Source: Epiperipatus broadwayi | Taxonomy: Eukaryota; Onychophora; Udeonychophora; Euonychophora; Peripatidae | Assembly: GCA_028023455.1 (NCBI GenBank) | Contig: JAQFVV010006216.1 | Coordinates: forward strand, 439,001-503,000 | Length of the DNA stretch: 64,000 bases | Direction: 5' to 3' | In this document: piece after piece, positions 38,091-51,299 of the stretch | Layout of the letters: each line of letters starts with the position of its first letter | Position numbering within the stretch: the first letter of the stretch is position 1 | Notes under the pieces: generated by a model | Told to the model about the DNA's origin: nothing | Database searches by the model: none | What the model saw: only the letters and a program-made list of their open reading frames with translations | Program-made: the position numbers and the translations under genes

Positions 38091-39905
38091 GTGTGTGTGT
38101 GTGTGTGTGCGTAAATAAATGTTTGTGTGTATAATTACTGGCAGTGGCTTATTTTATTCTTTTTTATATATTCTTAGATAAGAATTATTTATAAATTTAA
38201 ATCTCTGCTATTCCACTGATCTAGTGACAATGGGCTAACAACCAGAATCAAAATATATAAAATATTTTTTTTTACTTACGTATCTGCCTACTATATAAAT
38301 TTTCTACATTCAAATGCATAGTGGCGCCCTATAGTGCAGATTACATTAAGTCTCTTATTCTCCAGATCGTTATAATATATATATATATTGTGCCATATAT
38401 ACGATCTCTTTTATAGTCAAAATATACATTATATTTTTTTTTACTCTTTTAAAATTCCTGATTAATAAAATAATTGACAATATCTTTACAACCTCCATGT
38501 AATTCAATCTCTACATTATTAACCCTACACCTTACTATACAATAAAGGCACAGTTTACTGGCTAAAAAAGTAAGAATAAGAAATTCTAATGATCTAATGT
38601 AATTTGCATCTAGTAGAAGAAATTGTAATATTTATGTAATAAGGTCATTTTAAAAGACCATTTAAACCTTCAGCAGAAATAATCCTTTTATAATGGAAGT
38701 CAAAATGACAGTTTATACTTTAAAATAAAAGCAGTAATTTAAAGTTATCACTTAAGAAGTTCACTATACATATATAAGCACTTAAGAAAAATAACAGATA
38801 TTGTTCATCTATGTGTATATATGTAACCATGTGGGCATGTGTGCCTGTAAATAATATTTTAAAAGATTTTTTAACCTAATAATGATTATTTATTAAATTC
38901 ACTCCTAAAATAATAATCTCATGGGAAAATTAGAACTAAGGACTGTGAGATTACATATATCACCTGGCAACAAAATCGCTTGAAAAACCAACTAGAATTT
39001 GCTGAAAGAAAAGTTTTGCTCATTGTTCTTTTATATAAAATTTACTATTTTAAATATGCAAAAAACATTTCTACCTCCAAAGAAAATTTCATTAATGTAA
39101 AATTGTTATATAACAATGAATGCTAAAATATGAATTCATTTAAAAGTACAAATGTAAAAAAGCTTAGAGATCAAGTGCTGAGAGAATAACTCACATTTAC
39201 TTCTAATTATGAAATCTAAATGTAAATCATGACCTAATATTCAAAAAGAAATGTTTTTTATTGTAACAAAAGTTTCAGGTATACTTAGTCAAATTCAGCA
39301 GTCTTTAAATATACATGTATGTTTTTTTTTAAATGAAATGTTAAAACTTCATATATGGAACGATGACAAAATTACTTTGGAAATAACAATAAGATTATCG
39401 ATGAAATAATTATTTCAAAGAGAAATTGAAACATCAAACAATAACTGCTGAAATATTTAATACCAAACTTAAAGTGTGTGCGCAATGGGATTATATGTAT
39501 ATACAAAATAGAATTGAAATAGATTAATTTGTTATTCACGCAAATCTTAACACTTTGGGGTTATTTCATACTGCAATGGAATATACATATATATATATTA
39601 GGAATATATATGACTACAAAAGCAAATAAATCTTCCTGAAGAAGATATTAAATAGTTAATGCATTTATCCTAGAATTATAGAATGTTGAATTAAGGAAAG
39701 TCAATCACTAAATATTAATAAAAGTATAGATAATAAAACCAAGAAATAACTGTCAATAACTATTAGACCTTAAATATTTCAATAGTCCAGGACAAAGTAA
39801 AATACTGTATACTGGATTTTTTTAAAATACTCAAGCAAGCATAGATGATGTGTTTTATCACTTCATCATCCTGAACTTTTCTCCAATATTTTATTTAAAT
39901 CTAGT
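35511..39905. other. AT-rich non-coding DNA with short arrays
   Basis: TA arrays lie at 36,155-36,190 and 36,205-36,232. TTTA units lie at 37,120-37,150. A TA array passes into (TG)n at 38,052-38,110. Another TA run is at 38,376-38,388. The segment at 37,200-37,460 is less AT-rich, with a TTTTGCC/GGCAAAA hairpin near 37,391-37,425. No gene recognised. Confidence 0.5.
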
Positions 39906-39912
39906 AAATGGT

Positions 39913-39974
<62 letters not shown>
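39906..39974. repeat. (TA)n microsatellite
   Basis: About 33 TA units followed by a few GTs. Confidence 0.93.
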
Positions 39975-39977
<3 letters not shown>

Positions 39978-42900
39978 TGTGTGTGTTATAGTTAAAAATT
40001 AGTTTTTTTTAGGGATATATCTCCATGAATAGATGGAAAAGATTTGATTCTTAGTTGAGTTACCATTAGACTAATTTTACATTCTAATAAACTTATTTAG
40101 GTTTCTTATGTTTTAAACTTGAGTAAGTCAGAAATTATATGAACTTCCAATATCAGATAAATGAGAATAATTGTAGGTTTTTCTTCAACTTCAAATTTGC
40201 TATTCATCTAACAATATAAGTGGTTTCATGTATTACATACACAGAACACTTTATTACTTAATGTTCAACCAGGATTATTTATTAAATATATTACAAATGA
40301 ATGTAAATAAATTATTTTGTTATTACTAAGTCAGGTAATTATTTTTATTCCTTGTTGAATATGATACCTGAATTAACAGTGATGGGTAAGCATATAATTT
40401 AGGTAACTACATTTTATTCATTTAGATCAAATAAGGATTAGGGTATTAATTTATAAAGTTTTATTCCACATAGGTATTAGAACTATCATCCATGTGATTT
40501 AATATAGCTTTTAGATTCATAATAGTGTAAAATTGTATGAGGTGAGAAATCAAATTAATAAAAAGCTAATAAATTTATTGCACATAATATAAATATAACC
40601 TGTTTTGTATTCAGTAAAGTCTCTATTCTCAGGCGCCCTATATACTTTTGACTGCAATCATGCCATTACAGCTGCCTGAATAAGAATAATGACACACACC
40701 TAAGATTAACCTAATCCAAACAAATAAAAAAGAGGGGAAAAAATTTGAGCACCCATTTTTTTTTTTTTAATCTTTGAATATCATGGTTTAGGCTAGTTTG
40801 AAGAGTTAGTACTATCAACCAAGTGGCTGGTACTTATACCTACATCTTATTATAATCCCTTTCCTTACTCATGTTAGTTTCTTTTACCATCTAATATTCA
40901 ATGCTCATTAGATATAAAAGTCAATCATGATTTTTAAGTCTTCTAAACCAGAGGCAGTGATATCTGACACTTATATGTATTTTTAAAAAAATATGTATCC
41001 TTTAATGCAATAAAATCCTGCTTTTTGTTTATCATCATTATCTCAATTTCCTTTGACTTTTGTTAAAAAATTAAGTTTATTCTATCTTAATCTAAAGAAC
41101 ACTAAATATAAACCTCCACTTGATTTGCTTATGCTTCTTAAGCAAGAATGTAGGTAGATTGAACTCATGTTCTTTGATGTCTTTACATTTAAAAAAATAA
41201 AAAAGCATTAGCTTATCTGCAATTGATCCAAAGATTTTGTCCCTTAGTTACAGACCAAAAAATTTACACCTTTTTGTTAATGTCAAACATACTAATTTTA
41301 TTGATTGTTGAAGAAGATATGTTACCTCTTGTCTTTTTTTCACTTTAAATCTCATCTGGAAAATTTTAATATAAAAAGCTCTCTTTTTGTTTATTTGTTA
41401 CCACTGAAAAAAATCTTGTGAATATAATATATGAGATTTCCATTAATCTAGACTTAACTCCAGAAAATACACATTCAGGAATATATACTATTTCAAAATT
41501 TGTACTCTCATCATATTTATTTGCTATCCCATATTTAACATATTCTTTCATTTCAAAATAAATTTGTATTATAGATTAATTGCACTTAGTGTCTATGAAT
41601 TTATTTCATAAGGAAGATATTTTTTTCATACCAACAAAATAATTTGAGACTAATGTTAAGGGATTTCTAATTTTAAAAGCCATTTTCATTTTTCTATTTT
41701 ATGGTTTGAATTTGCTAATATTAAATGTTTCACTTTTGAAGCATTAATATTATTTGAGGGACTAATAGTATTTAAAAGAGGGTAGTGTCTATTACTATTC
41801 AATTAGGCATTATGGTTATTTTGACTCATTATTATTGACAAACGTTTTCTAACTTTTACTCACATATTGGTGAACTTTTTACTGAATAGGAAAATGCATA
41901 TATCTTTGAATGAAAAAATTATATCAGATTTAGTTTTTCAAAATTCTATCTCACAAGATTGTCTCATTATTTTTTTTACTTTTTATCACTTATATAAACT
42001 CTCTCTTTCTTGAAATAAAAGGGAAAATATCTGGATGAATATATATTTTATTAACCAGTTAATCAACTATACTTCCTATGTGGATAATTTGACTTGATTT
42101 CTTTCACCTATTTTATATATCTGGATATATTTACTAAATTTAAATCAAATATATTAATTTATGATGCTATGTTGATATCTTAGATTAAACATTTATTATT
42201 TCTTTTAATATTAAACAAAAAAAATTTTAAACAGCAATGTCTTCAGCTTATGTATGGCATTTTAATTTGATCATAATATTGAACCAAATGATTTATTAAT
42301 TTTATTTAAGATTGAAAAGAATTTAAACTTCCTAAAGTGAATATATTCTTTTGCTAGTATTTTTATAGAATCATATTGTTCCAGACAGATCAATCTCATC
42401 CTTTAGTAGCACCAAATAATACTTAATGAAAGTAATATAGAATGTAATATGTGGTGTGCTTTTGCATTACTAACTATATCATATTTCCTAAGTATTTGAT
42501 GACATGAGAGATTTATGTTTTATAATTCTGAAAAAAAAATCATACTGTAAATTTTTTTGATTAATTAGTACTTTGGATCTATAACACTAACACTTTATCT
42601 TTCACATTATAAAAGTATATTAAAAATCCCACTTACTTTTGGAATTAATTACATTGTGAATCATATTAACCACTTACCATTTATTTAGACTATATATATC
42701 TCAATACTTATTCCAGGTGGAGGGATCTCTGCTGTATTTAAAAATTTAGGTTTTAATGTTTATTTACTAGGTAGATCATATGATTTGTATATAATTATTA
42801 ATAACAAATCAAACTATCCTCACAATCAATATTAATAAATAAAACTATATAAAGCATTAGAATTTATTCTACTTTTTAATCCTTTCCTTTTTTATAACTC

Positions 42901-43107
42901 TTATTAATGCATTTCTCTTATTTAGATTATTTTAATATCTTACTCTGTTATTCTACCTGATCTAAATACAAACATAAAATTATACTGTATATATAGAATG
43001 AAGCCTACTACACCAAAAATTTCTACTATTAACAAATTATACAATGAACACTTTCCTCATTGAATTCAGATTTGTATAGTGAAAGCAAATTATATCATAA
43101 ATATATC
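39975..43107. other. AT-rich non-coding DNA
   Basis: No gene could be supported. A minus-strand frame at 41,366-41,551 has a faint retroelement-integrase-like spacing but no conserved zinc ligands. The rest shows no domain signature. Confidence 0.45.
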
Positions 43108-43257
43108 TTTGTCGTGTTTTGTAAGGCTTAAATTACCAATTTAATTCGCATACCTGTTAATTTATAACTTATGTAAATACACTATAACTGTTAAAAGTAG
43201 AAATTAACAGATAAGTGAATAAAATTGGTAACTTAAGTCTTACAAAACATGACAAAA
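43108..43257. repeat. 150 bp palindromic (MITE-like) element
   Basis: The left arm from 43108 (TTTGTCGTGTTTTGTAAGGC) is the imperfect reverse complement of the right arm ending at 43257, and the match continues inward for about 55 bases per arm. The whole element is nearly a perfect hairpin with no coding capacity, which fits a short MITE or foldback repeat. Confidence 0.7.
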
Positions 43258-46200
43258 ATGTCTTCTTTATATCATTACTTTCATTAAACAAATCTATAAT
43301 TTATTACTGTTCTATGGCATACATAATAATTTTATATCATAAGACTTTTTTAAGTTAGAAAATCAATTAACATTGTCACCATGAAAAATAAATTCCAAAT
43401 ATAAAGTTGTAAAACTATCAGTGAATAAAGTCGTCAATGATTGATGAAAGATGCACATGTGCAAAACATTTCAGAAATTTTCTATAAAGTAGAGTTAAAA
43501 TGCTGTTTAACATTGTTAAAGAAATTTCAACCAAAAAAGTATGCTTTTTATTATTATTAGTTTGGTTTTACTTTTAAGAGATTGGTTTTTACTTTCATTA
43601 TAAGACAGGCAGTAGAATTAGAATGTAGCATCAAAAAGAAATCATTATGGAAATACTAATCATTACTATAAGTTTCTATAGCACTTTTAGAAAATTAATT
43701 AATGCTGTAAACAATTTTAAGCCAGAAAATGAATGTAATATGTTTTTTGTTTTTTTTTTGTAAAAAAATGTTTTTCTTTTAGAATAATAAAGCTTCATTT
43801 TAATTTTCACTATGAAGGAGAAAATATAGTTAGAACATGAAACTATAGAACTGTAAATAATTGAAACTCTTATGATGAAAACGATTGCCAAATATAGAAT
43901 GCATGTGTATAAGATATTTCAAAACCTTTCTAAAAAGTTGAGCTAGAAAGCTGATTAATATTACCAAAAAAATTTCCCAGTGAGAAAGCAGAGATATAGT
44001 GACTTTTATTAGTGTTAGTTTGATTTTACTTTTAGATGATTGATTTTTATTATGAGACAGAATACATAGTATGTAGTGTAAAAAAATATTTTCCAAGCAA
44101 GAAAGCAAAAATCTTCAAATAATATGATTAAGTAAAACATTCTGTGAATTCTATTATTTGTATTTTTGATTTATGCTTTTCGAAAGGTTGAGTTTTCACT
44201 AAAATCAAATTGTACATTATATAGAGAAATTATTTTTTCCTATACAGTATACATTTATATATTTTTATTTTGAATTAGATTTTTCCTACTTAAATGAATG
44301 TTTTGGAGGATTTGCTCTAGGTTGTGGGTATGAAATGAATATACTTTTAAATATCTGCCTTTTAATTCCTGGAGTACACCTATTCAATGATAAAATGAAT
44401 GACTTTCTGTAATCCAATAGTTTGGTGTAATAGACTCTAATGCAAATCTGTTATACATTATTCATATTATACATATTTGAAAGACAAAATGATGCACTAT
44501 GATATATTACTTTACCAACCCACATAAACATATACATATATTGATTGGATGTATATTATATTGACTGTGTACAAATAATATTTAAATATTATTACACATT
44601 ACAATAATTGTCAGATATGAATGAAAACTATCCATCTTATAAAACTAAAAGAAATAAACTTAATATATATTGGCAGAATTTAAATTTGGTATTAATCCAG
44701 TTTACTTTTAATAGTCTTTGCTTGGACTATCCATGCTTTTCACAGTTTTTCTCTAAAATATATTTAAAAAACACATACACTGAGATGATAATTAATGGTT
44801 TAGTATTACATTAAATGGATGCTGATTGTTTTTTCATTAGTATAATGGATTTACAGTGAAAAAATTTTCAGGAGATATTTGGATTGGTCCTCTAGTTCTT
44901 TATTTTATTCATTGACATCTTTCAGCAATTAACTGTTAAGAGATAAAATTCCATACATTGACAGTAACTGTTAATTTTGACTGAATGAGAGAGTCTCTGA
45001 CAACATTCTAAATGAACTTCTCTATTAGAGTCTCTAATAATTTCATTGTTTTCTTCCTTTATATATCAATTTTAGCATTATTATTTTTATTAAAAAACAA
45101 TCAAATAAAAATAAAACAAATATGATTAGCTATATTTGCCAACTAACAACATATTGTTTTTATACATCTCAATCCTTTAAATATAACTTGTTTGCCATTT
45201 TATGTAGATATATCTACACAATCTTACAAATTAATTAATACTAATAATCTTTTAATTATTACTTGTTTTTTTTTGTTTATCTACCTTGAATAACAAGATA
45301 ATCTTATAATGTATTTAACAACCATGTCTTAATGAGCCATCTTATCTTATTTCTTTTGTTATTTTTTCTCAAATAATAGCAAATCATAATCTCAATTTGA
45401 TTTCTTTTAAGAAGCTATCTATTTCATTTACAAAAGTAATTATGATTGTATCTTATTGTTATTATTACTATCATTATTTATTTATATTATTTCTCTGTCC
45501 ATATGTATCATTTAGTCATATCATCTCAATAAATATATAAATAATTCGAAAAAAGTAAGAAAAAATAAATATATATATATATATTAGTATTATATGTGTG
45601 TGTGAATATGGTCAGTGTGCAATGTGTAAAAATAAATAAATAGTTACATAAGATTATCACAATCTATTAAAAATTATAAATCATTTTAAACTTAAAAATC
45701 ATATCTTCTGAAAGATTTGATTTGTTTGTGAAATGAATAAACTACTGATAGATTTGCCATTTTCTCGTGATGCGAACTAAACATTTTTTCTTCTCTTTTT
45801 TTTTTTTTTTGTGAGTGTATGCTGTATAATCTCTATTAGACTCACTTCATTCAGTTTTATTTTTACAGTTTAAAAATTTATTCACTTTAGAACAGTTTTT
45901 TATAAAGATAACCGCTTCAGAAAGTTTATATTATATAAAACACCTGTAACTAAAGAACGGTGACAATGTTTTCAAAACTGAGGAAAAACTTTGAATACGA
46001 ATGTAAAAAAAAAAACACAGAACACATATCTTGAACTTAATTATTTATATATAAAGATATATGAATAGGTGTACTTGAAGATAATTTTGTTTTTACTTTT
46101 TAGAGCATTAGAAAAAAAAAAAAGTTATTGCCGTTCATCTTTTATATAAAACATATATGTGTGCGTGTTTACAAATATATTAAGTATATCTAAAAGTAAT

Positions 46201-48112
46201 TCTTGATATAAAAATAAAACCATTGTCTGCCAAGAACATGACATGGATTTTAATCTTGATTTGAATAAAACTTAAATTTTTCCGAGTTCTATATCAAATT
46301 TAACCTTTTTTCAAATAGCCAACCCATAGACAATTTAACAAATCATCCAACATTAGTCAGTGAGTGGATAAATATTTATTTCTATCTAAATAGTAAACAA
46401 CATTGGAAAAATGCAAAAACTCTCACTGCTCATCGTTTAAATTCAACCTAAATCAATAATGAGTTTTATTTTAGAGTTCTTACTTGGAGGAAAGTAAATT
46501 ATTGGAGAGATATTTAACCCGGGGTTAGTTATTTAAATATATATATTCGACATTAAAATATAAATTCGAAATATAGACAGTTTTTGATGTCTAATATAAT
46601 AATAAGAGTTTTAATCAGACTTTAAAAAGATTATCGTTGCAAAAAGAAAAAATAAATAAACAGCGTGAGAAGATTGTCAAGTATTTTTTTCTAGTTTACT
46701 AGATTTATTTAATAAACAAAACAAAATCAAAAAAAATTATTGTAGTATCGAAATAATTTATTTTGAGAATTAATACTACAAAAAAAAGTTGTAAATTTGA
46801 AACCAGCATGTGGTAAAATCAATTTAAAAAAAAAAAAGAGCGGAAGTAAAAATAAATGTAAATATTACATGTGATTGTGAAAGTGGAATTAGAAACTATG
46901 TCTAACAAAATATATACTTTCTGTAAATTTAGTAATAGAAATATTATCTATACATCCAAATATTATCGATGGTATAAAAGTGATAGTTAAAGATTGTAGA
47001 GGGAAAATAATTCTAACATTTCAGTTTAAGCCAAAAGGGTGATATAATTTGAAAAGTAAGATTTATTAAATCGACTGGTGATATGAAAACCTCTTATCAT
47101 TATGAATAGTAATTTTATTACGGTCTTCCTCCACATAATATCCAATATATTATTAAAATATTCAGAATTTAATATATTAATAACCATGGTTATTATTATG
47201 GAATTAATTAATTTTTTGCTGTATATAATAATCAATCAAAGATTAATTAAAACTTATTATATGAACCCATTTTATGATCAGATGTTATTAGAGTTACTGA
47301 ATTTATATTGTGATCCAGCAAAATTTTTAAATCAAATCAGATTTATAAAATATGTTGGGTTTTTGTAATATGACATTATCTTACAAATATTACTCATGTA
47401 TTTTTATTATTAGAAATAATGACTTTTAATATTTATTACTTTAAATTATTTAATTAAATTCATCAATCCATGTTTATCTTTATAAATTAAAGCAGTTTTT
47501 TTTATTTATCTCCATAAAAATACACATAATGCAAGCAAAAAAAAAAAAAAAAAGAAGAATAAATATATAGTAAGTAATAATAAGTTTATTATATAGCAAT
47601 AATAATAATTAGAATAGGATGAAAATCGTTACACTCACATTACTATATGAAATAAGAACTCTGAAATGAAGCATATTTCTCATATTACAGTAATTATAAT
47701 TAGGGTAAATCAAACACGTTTTTAAATTCGTTTAATTGTAAATTGAAGGACAAGTGTTAAAAACTTTTAATACATATGTTGTGTTTGAAAAAAAAATGCT
47801 AATCAATTTTTAATTAAAAACTAAATGCTTCCAAATTGTTTAGTCAACATTTCCTAATTATAATGAAATAAATTTAACTAAATTAACGTGCAGCGTTTAT
47901 AATTAAATTTTATAATTTCGGTCAAATTACAGTGAACCTTTATTTCACACACACTAATATATATATATATATATTATTACAAGCATTTATTGCTAAAGTT
48001 ATCATCATTATTTTATTATTTGTTCATATATATATATTATTTTCCTGATTTCAATTCATCAGATTAACACAGGATGTAGCATTTTATGCTCATCACTTTC
48101 CACTAATCGTAA
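43258..48112. other. AT-rich non-coding DNA
   Basis: Homopolymers at 43,750, 45,800 and 47,540 and short TA runs at 45,570 and 47,957. I see no gene, RNA gene or recognisable mobile element. Confidence 0.5.
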
Positions 48113-48228
48113 TAAATAAAACAGGCAAAACTCTCCATATTGTAGTGCCACTCAGTGCCAACCAGAGTAATCAATGGATGCCAGAACGCTTGTGCATAAA
48201 ATCTCTATCTAGTGCCTACTCATCCAAT

Positions 48229-48272
48229 ATCCCCAGACTAGTTTCTAGCTTGTTGTCTTCATCAGTGAGGAG
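48229..48272 (-). ncRNA. Hammerhead-ribozyme-like motif, copy 1
   Basis: The minus strand reads TCCTCA, CTGATGA, a weak stem II, GAAAC, TA, GTC, TGGGGA. The core boxes C-U-G-A-N-G-A and G-A-A-A and the G-U-C cleavage triplet are intact. Stem I pairs six bases (one U-G). Stem III is the palindrome ACTAGT, too short for a stable monomer hairpin but able to pair between two molecules. Stem II has decayed in this copy. Confidence 0.68.
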
Positions 48273-48797
48273 TTTTGGATCTGAGAGCACTACACCTAGA
48301 CCTTAGGATCTAATGCAACCCTCCAGCAGTCACATTTCATCTCTACTTAACTACAAAACTATGAGAATAAAATTAAAAACAATATTTCCAATCTAAGCCC
48401 TATAGCTTATATAGTCACATGGGTTTGAACCCAGTTCAGTACCCATACATTTTGGTGTCTTTGGCTTTTTAACAACAATAGCCACCACTATCCTATTAGG
48501 CAGAATAGGTGTTAAACCACAAAACATCATATGATCACTCTTTTTTATGCTAGCACATTACTGTTATTAAAACAGGCAAAAACTCTCCATATAGTAGTGC
48601 CACTCAGTGCCAACCAGAGTAACCAAAATGTATGAGTACTGAATGGGGTTCAGACCCATATGACTATATTAGATTGAAAATATTATTGTGTTTTCAATTT
48701 TATTCTCATAGTTTTGTAGTTATTAGAGGTAAAAAGTGGCTGCTGGAAGGTTGCATTAGATCCTAAGATCTAGGTGCAGTGCTCTCAGATCCAAAGC

Positions 48798-48839
48798 TCC
48801 TCACTGACGAAGGCCACAAGCCAAAAACTAGTCTGGAAA
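48798..48839 (+). ncRNA. Hammerhead-ribozyme-like motif, copy 2 (core-damaged)
   Basis: The CTGACGA box is acceptable because that position is free in the family. The GAAA box has become AAAA, losing the catalytic G12, and stem I has two A-C mismatches. This copy is predicted to be inactive. Confidence 0.62.
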
Positions 48840-49256
48840 TATCGAATGAGTCAGTACTAAATAAGGATTTTATGCACAAGCCTTCTGGAATTTCATTGAT
48901 TACTCTGGTTGGCACTGAGTGGCACTACTATATGGAGAGTTTTGCCTGTTTTAATAACAGTAATGTACTAGTATAAGAAATAATGATCATGTGTGATGTT
49001 TAGTGGTTTAACACCAATTCTGCCTAATAGGATAGTGGTGGATATGGCTGTTAAAGAGTCAAAGACACCAAAATGTATGGGTAGTGAACTGGGTTCAGAT
49101 CCATATGACTATATAAGCTATTGAGCTTAGATTGAAAATATTATTGTGTTTTCAATTTTATTCTCATAGTTTTGTAATTAGGTAGAGATAAAAGGTGACT
49201 ACTGGATGGTTGCATTAGATTCTAAGATATAGGTGCAGTGCTCTCAGATTCAAAGC

Positions 49257-49298
49257 TCCTTACTGATGAAGGCCACAAGCCAGAAACTAGTCTGGGGA
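49257..49298 (+). ncRNA. Hammerhead-ribozyme-like motif, copy 3 (best preserved)
   Basis: TCCTTA at 49257-49262 pairs with TGGGGA at 49293-49298 (six pairs, two U-G). CTGATGA is at 49263-49269. Stem II GGC/GCC has a five-base loop and an A-A mismatch next to the core. GAAA is at 49283-49286. The ACTAGT stem III is followed by C49292, the predicted cleavage position. The compact stem III matches the minimal hammerheads known in Penelope-like elements. Confidence 0.72.
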
Positions 49299-49455
49299 TA
49301 TTGGATGAGTAGGCACTAGATAGGGATTTTATGCACCAGATTTCTGGCATTTATTGATTATTCTGGTTGGCACTAAGTGGCCTTACTATATGGAGAGTTT
49401 CACCTGTTTTAATAACAGTAATGTGCTATCATAAAAAATAGTGATCATGTGATAA

Positions 49456-51299
49456 TCATAATAATGGGATTGTGTATTTGTGAATCATATTTCCATTCCA
49501 TTAATTACATGTACAACAATTCTAATGATATTTTATCATTCTTTGTTTTCTATTTTTTTATTCTGCTTTTCTGTCATTGTTAGATGAACCACATTTTTAT
49601 GAGGAGCTACTAACAATGATAGTGGTGGTAGCAGTGATTATAATTCATGTGTGATATATGCATTTTAGAAGATCTATTTAAAACTCATATTTATTGATGC
49701 TATACATTAACCAAACAATAGCAAACATATCAATATTACTAATAGTTATCAATTATTTTTCATTCTAATTCTTGCTCAAAAAATATATATCATCTACATA
49801 AAATATTACCCTTTTTAACATAATAAATTATAGCAAAGAATCCAGGTAATTTCAACATATCACAAACATGATTGACAGTATTGTTTATTTGTAGAATTTA
49901 TTAGATTGATTGAAACTTTTGTTTAACAGACATCTATATTATAATCTAAATTCTGCATTTAAGTTATTTAAACTGTGAGCTTCATATCATTGATGAACAC
50001 TGTGATGGCAATGTTGTGATTTGTTTCTTAATCCTTTTTTGCAGCTTTCTTGAGCACTATTATTCCAGTTTACATTCATTTGATTGTAAAAATTGAAATT
50101 AAATATTGATTTATTAATTCAAAACACAATCTGAGAATGTCAGTAGTTCCAGAGAAATACTACAAATAAGCGACAAAAGCCTATAATATTGCTGATAGGT
50201 AAATTCTCTGATTTTGGTATGTAAACAAACTTGCAAACTCTTATGTGATTGTTGTTGAGAATGAAAAAAAAATAATGTTTTGTTCCATAGTTTAAATATT
50301 TGTGATTATTTTTACAAAATATTTGTATAATAATTATTAAAAAAGAAATATATTCATGTATGCATTTAGAATTTTTTACAATTTGAAGTAATAATAAAAA
50401 AAAAACTATAATTGTTAATTTATGGCAATGCTATTTTAATATTTATAAATGCAAGTTTAAATTTTCAAATAGGATTTCATAGCTTTATGGTGACTTATCA
50501 ATTATTCATTATGGATTTATATATGAAATCCAACCAACAAGGATTTCATTAACATACATTTTTCAATAGCATTATGGTAATCAGCTAATAAAAAAGTAAT
50601 TGTTTCCATTATATATTTTAATTTATTTCACTTTTGTTTCAATAATTGAAACGTTCAAATATGATTGTTTAAGATATTTTTTTCCCATTTGTAAACTTAT
50701 TTTTCTAATAAATGAAATACAGTTGATTGATTCACAACATTGAAGAAAGATTTTACTACTAAAATAAAATGTTAAATTATTAACTCAAATTGCTACTAGG
50801 AAAGGGATGGAAAAACAAGTGCAAAAGTGTTAATTTAAACTGAATACACAGATATGTGCCTGATTAACTAGTTAATCGACTGGAATACCATTATCAATTA
50901 TTATTGTTAAAAAAAAATTATTCATTTTTTTTTCTATACTATTTTTCTTAATGCTGTAAAAAAAATTTTAATTTTTATTCATTTTAGAGATGATCTGTTT
51001 TTAGATCTCTGACACATTTTGGGATTCATTTTAATATTTCAGTAACCCATATAAATATCATCTCTTCTTACAATATTTCCAATCACTTCCATTCTAACTT
51101 TTTAAGTTCATTTATGTGCTTCAGTTTTAATTTTTCTTTGTTAATCCAACATGTATATCTCCATAATCTAAAGTACAATTAAAGTATTTGCATAGATCTT
51201 TTATTGATCATTCAAGTTCTATTATATAGCATTTTAGATTTTAATCAGTATATAATATTTCTATAAAAACTATATTTATTTTTAAAACTCATACTTTTT
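49456..51299. other. AT-rich non-coding DNA
   Basis: No recognisable feature; homopolymers and short chance frames only. Confidence 0.45.

Larger units (their letters stand above)
48113..49455. repeat. Inverted plus tandem array of a 459 bp ribozyme-bearing repeat
   Basis: Three copies of one repeat. A minus-strand copy plus a partial tail runs at 48113-48621. It abuts two plus-strand copies in tandem at about 48622-49455, where equivalent points lie exactly 459 bases apart (48804 and 49263). Each copy holds a B-box-like element (GGTTCAAACCC in the minus copy, 48421-48431) and about 155 bases later a hammerhead-like motif. Open frames over it are chance. The size, tandem arrangement and ribozyme resemble retrozymes and Penelope-associated hammerhead repeats, so a non-autonomous retroelement is the best interpretation. 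Confidence 0.85.

Noticed and set aside
41366-41551. Minus-strand frame with a faint integrase zinc-domain-like layout
   Set aside because: The zinc ligands are missing and flanking frames show no RT or integrase core.
48779-48976. 65-codon plus-strand frame
   Set aside because: Lies wholly within the non-coding ribozyme repeat; the other copies do not keep it open.
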